Source: Anaerolineales bacterium (lineage in GTDB: Bacteria; Chloroflexota; Anaerolineae; Anaerolineales; E44-bin32). From it: DNA of 7,218 nt. The position numbers and the translations under genes were made by a program. The notes beneath the pieces are model-generated. The model had not been told where the DNA came from. It worked only from the letters and a program-made list of their open reading frames with translations, and ran no database searches. The DNA is taken from the NCBI GenBank assembly GCA_030668545.1, contig DAOUTT010000105.1, positions 1 to 7,218 of the forward strand, written 5' to 3'. Below are positions 6,616 to 7,218 of the stretch, piece after piece. How positions within the stretch are numbered: position 1 is the stretch's first letter; the number at the start of each line of letters is the position of its first letter.

Positions 6616-6639
6616 CCCCGAAGACCTGGATCTTCGGGG
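6616..6639 (-). terminator. Hairpin 1 of the riboswitch expression platform (candidate conditional terminator)
   Basis: A perfect 9-bp stem, CCCCGAAGA/TCTTCGGGG, closes a 6-nt loop about 40 nt downstream of the riboswitch core. Only TTTGAATAT follows, so the T-run is short and termination efficiency is uncertain. Its 5' arm (GCCCCGAAG, 6640-6632) can instead pair over 9 bp, with one G-U pair, to CTTTGGGGC at the 5' base of the riboswitch (6799-6791). This is the geometry of an antiterminator. Confidence 0.5.
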
Positions 6640-6678
6640 CAAATACATTCAACTTGGCGTGCTGTGACGCCGCGGGTT

Positions 6679-6802
6679 GCCTTCTCCCATCCGGACTATA
6701 CCGTCGGCTTCGGAGTCTCACCGAATCATGCGTGTGTAACGCTTGCGGGCTGTACCGCCGATCGGGAATTGGGCTTCAAGCCCTCACCCTGCCCCAAAGG
6801 CT
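6679..6802 (-). promoter_or_regulatory. FMN riboswitch (RFN element)
   Basis: Binds flavin mononucleotide in the nascent RNA and normally lowers expression of riboflavin synthesis or uptake genes. Read on the minus strand, the conserved segments occur in the correct order: GGGGCAGGGTG at 6795-6785; AATTCCCGATCGGCGGT ending at 6754; AGCCCGCAAGCG; GATTCGGTGAGACTCCG and CCGACGGT; and the diagnostic block ATAGTCCGGATGGGAGAAGG at 6699-6680. The closing stem P1 pairs GCCTT at the 5' end with AAGGC at the 3' end. The P2 loop carries an extra GGGCT/AGCCC hairpin, a place where this element is known to vary. It lies 135 nt upstream of ribX, the first gene of a three-gene ABC importer operon, and nothing else in the window is under its control. 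Confidence 0.96.
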
Positions 6803-6823
6803 ATCTATTCAATTGACAACACG

Positions 6824-6829
6824 ATTATA
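6824..6829 (-). promoter_or_regulatory. Probable -10 element of the riboswitch-ribX transcript
   Basis: A perfect TATAAT on the minus strand, placed so that transcription would start near 6817, about 15 nt before the riboswitch. At 17-18 nt spacing the -35 region (about 6847-6853) reads AGCACT or GCACTC, which is not consensus. The -10 is convincing; the -35 is weak or activator-dependent. Confidence 0.55.
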
Positions 6830-6996
6830 CGATAGTTTTCAACCCGAGTGCTTGAATACGCACATCTATCAGGTCAATCATCACCTGAATCACGGAGTTT
6901 AATCCTGCCACCGAAAGAATTTTGGGTGAGCAAGATTACAAACAGTAGGAAGCCGGTAGGGTGCCGCCCGCCCTTAGCCGACCGATCGCCCTCATT

Positions 6997-7024
6997 GTAG
7001 AGACGTAGCATGCTACGTCTCTAC
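6997..7024. repeat. Perfect 28-bp palindrome, probable dispersed repeat unit
   Basis: GTAGAGACGTAGCA (6997-7010) is followed with no gap by its exact reverse complement (7011-7024). The octamer CCGATCGC occurs on both sides (6982-6989 and 7032-7039). Its central CGATCG sites (6983-6988 and 7033-7038) are exactly equidistant from the palindrome centre, so the symmetric element may span 6983-7038 with mismatched segments between. From memory, GTAGAGACG...CGTCTCTAC palindromes are abundant intergenic repeats in cyanobacteria and Chloroflexi. Copy number cannot be seen from one window. Confidence 0.75.
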
Positions 7025-7114
7025 CCTTCTCCCGATCGCATGCTGCCGTCTCTTCAACTGCTTCCAGCCGCAGGTGCAGTCTGCGGTCTACCATCTAGGA
7101 TGGTTGGTCCATTA

Positions 7115-7147
7115 AACCTCCCGCAGCTTAAAAACCTGCGGGAGGTT
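7115..7147 (-). terminator. Strong hairpin, possible intrinsic terminator for a gene beyond the right edge
   Basis: AACCTCCCGCAG and CTGCGGGAGGTT form a perfect 12-bp stem around a 9-nt loop. On the minus strand the stem is followed by TAATGG, so the only T-run is the TT ending the stem plus one more T. On the plus strand it is followed by GGGTATGC. The minus-strand orientation is therefore more terminator-like, but a protein-binding or repeat role is also possible. Confidence 0.4.
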
Positions 7148-7218
7148 GGGTATGCTAAAAACAGATGCTTCGACGTTGATGTTCTTATTAATTCTAGAAA
7201 GTTAACTCTCTCATATCG

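Larger units (their letters stand above)
6830..7218. other. Intergenic region without a recognisable gene
   Basis: I see no credible coding sequence on either strand. Short open stretches at the right edge lack starts, Shine-Dalgarno sites and recognisable protein. Beyond the -10 of the riboswitch transcript at the left, it holds a 28-bp palindrome (6997-7024), a small hairpin ACCATC-tag-GATGGT (7090-7104), a CCGCA/TGCGG pairing at about 7069-7086 and a strong 12-bp hairpin (7115-7147). The density of inverted repeats suggests an untranslated or repeat-rich spacer. A neighbouring gene should lie beyond 7218. Confidence 0.6.

Noticed and set aside
6469..6902. Two plus-strand open frames across the riboswitch region
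   Set aside because: They read through the antisense of a conserved riboswitch and have no start signals or recognisable protein.
7050..7218. Open minus-strand frame at the right edge, possible C-terminus of a gene
   Set aside because: Its translation is not protein-like and it would run through both perfect hairpins; noncoding is more likely.

Overview
The window looks like chromosomal DNA of a bacterium, most likely of the Chloroflexota (Anaerolineae-like). This placement is an inference. It rests on an FMN-riboswitch-controlled THI5-like ABC system, a combination I recall as RibXY from comparative studies that included Chloroflexi, together with a family 4 uracil-DNA glycosylase, a DUF4349 lipoprotein and a short GTAGAGACG-type palindromic repeat. 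No rRNA, tRNA, CRISPR array, transposase or phage gene is visible.

Left part (1-1907, minus strand): a tightly packed housekeeping operon read right to left, tsaE - tsaB - rimI - family 4 uracil-DNA glycosylase (cut by the left edge). Gaps are 2 nt, a 4-nt overlap and 1 nt. TsaE and TsaB belong to the complex that makes the t6A37 tRNA modification. RimI is an N-acetyltransferase usually found beside tsaB. A promoter with a perfect TATAAT lies just before the ATG chosen for tsaE.

Middle (2010-3723, plus strand): a calcineurin-like metallophosphoesterase, divergent from tsaE, and then a DUF4349 lipoprotein with a coiled coil and a C-terminal membrane segment. A 217-nt convergent intergenic region follows.

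Right part (3941-6802, minus strand): the most informative unit. A complete FMN riboswitch (RFN element) is followed by two perfect hairpins. Then come the three components of an ABC importer: permease (RibX-like), lipoprotein substrate-binding protein of the NMT1/THI5 type (RibY-like) and ATPase. The proteins alone would be called thiamine-precursor, nitrate or sulfonate importers. The riboswitch points instead to riboflavin or another flavin, so the unit is best read as a flavin-repressed riboflavin uptake operon.

Far right (6830-7218): no gene seen. It contains a perfect 28-bp palindrome, symmetrically flanked by two CGATCG sites, and a perfect 12-bp-stem hairpin that may be a terminator.
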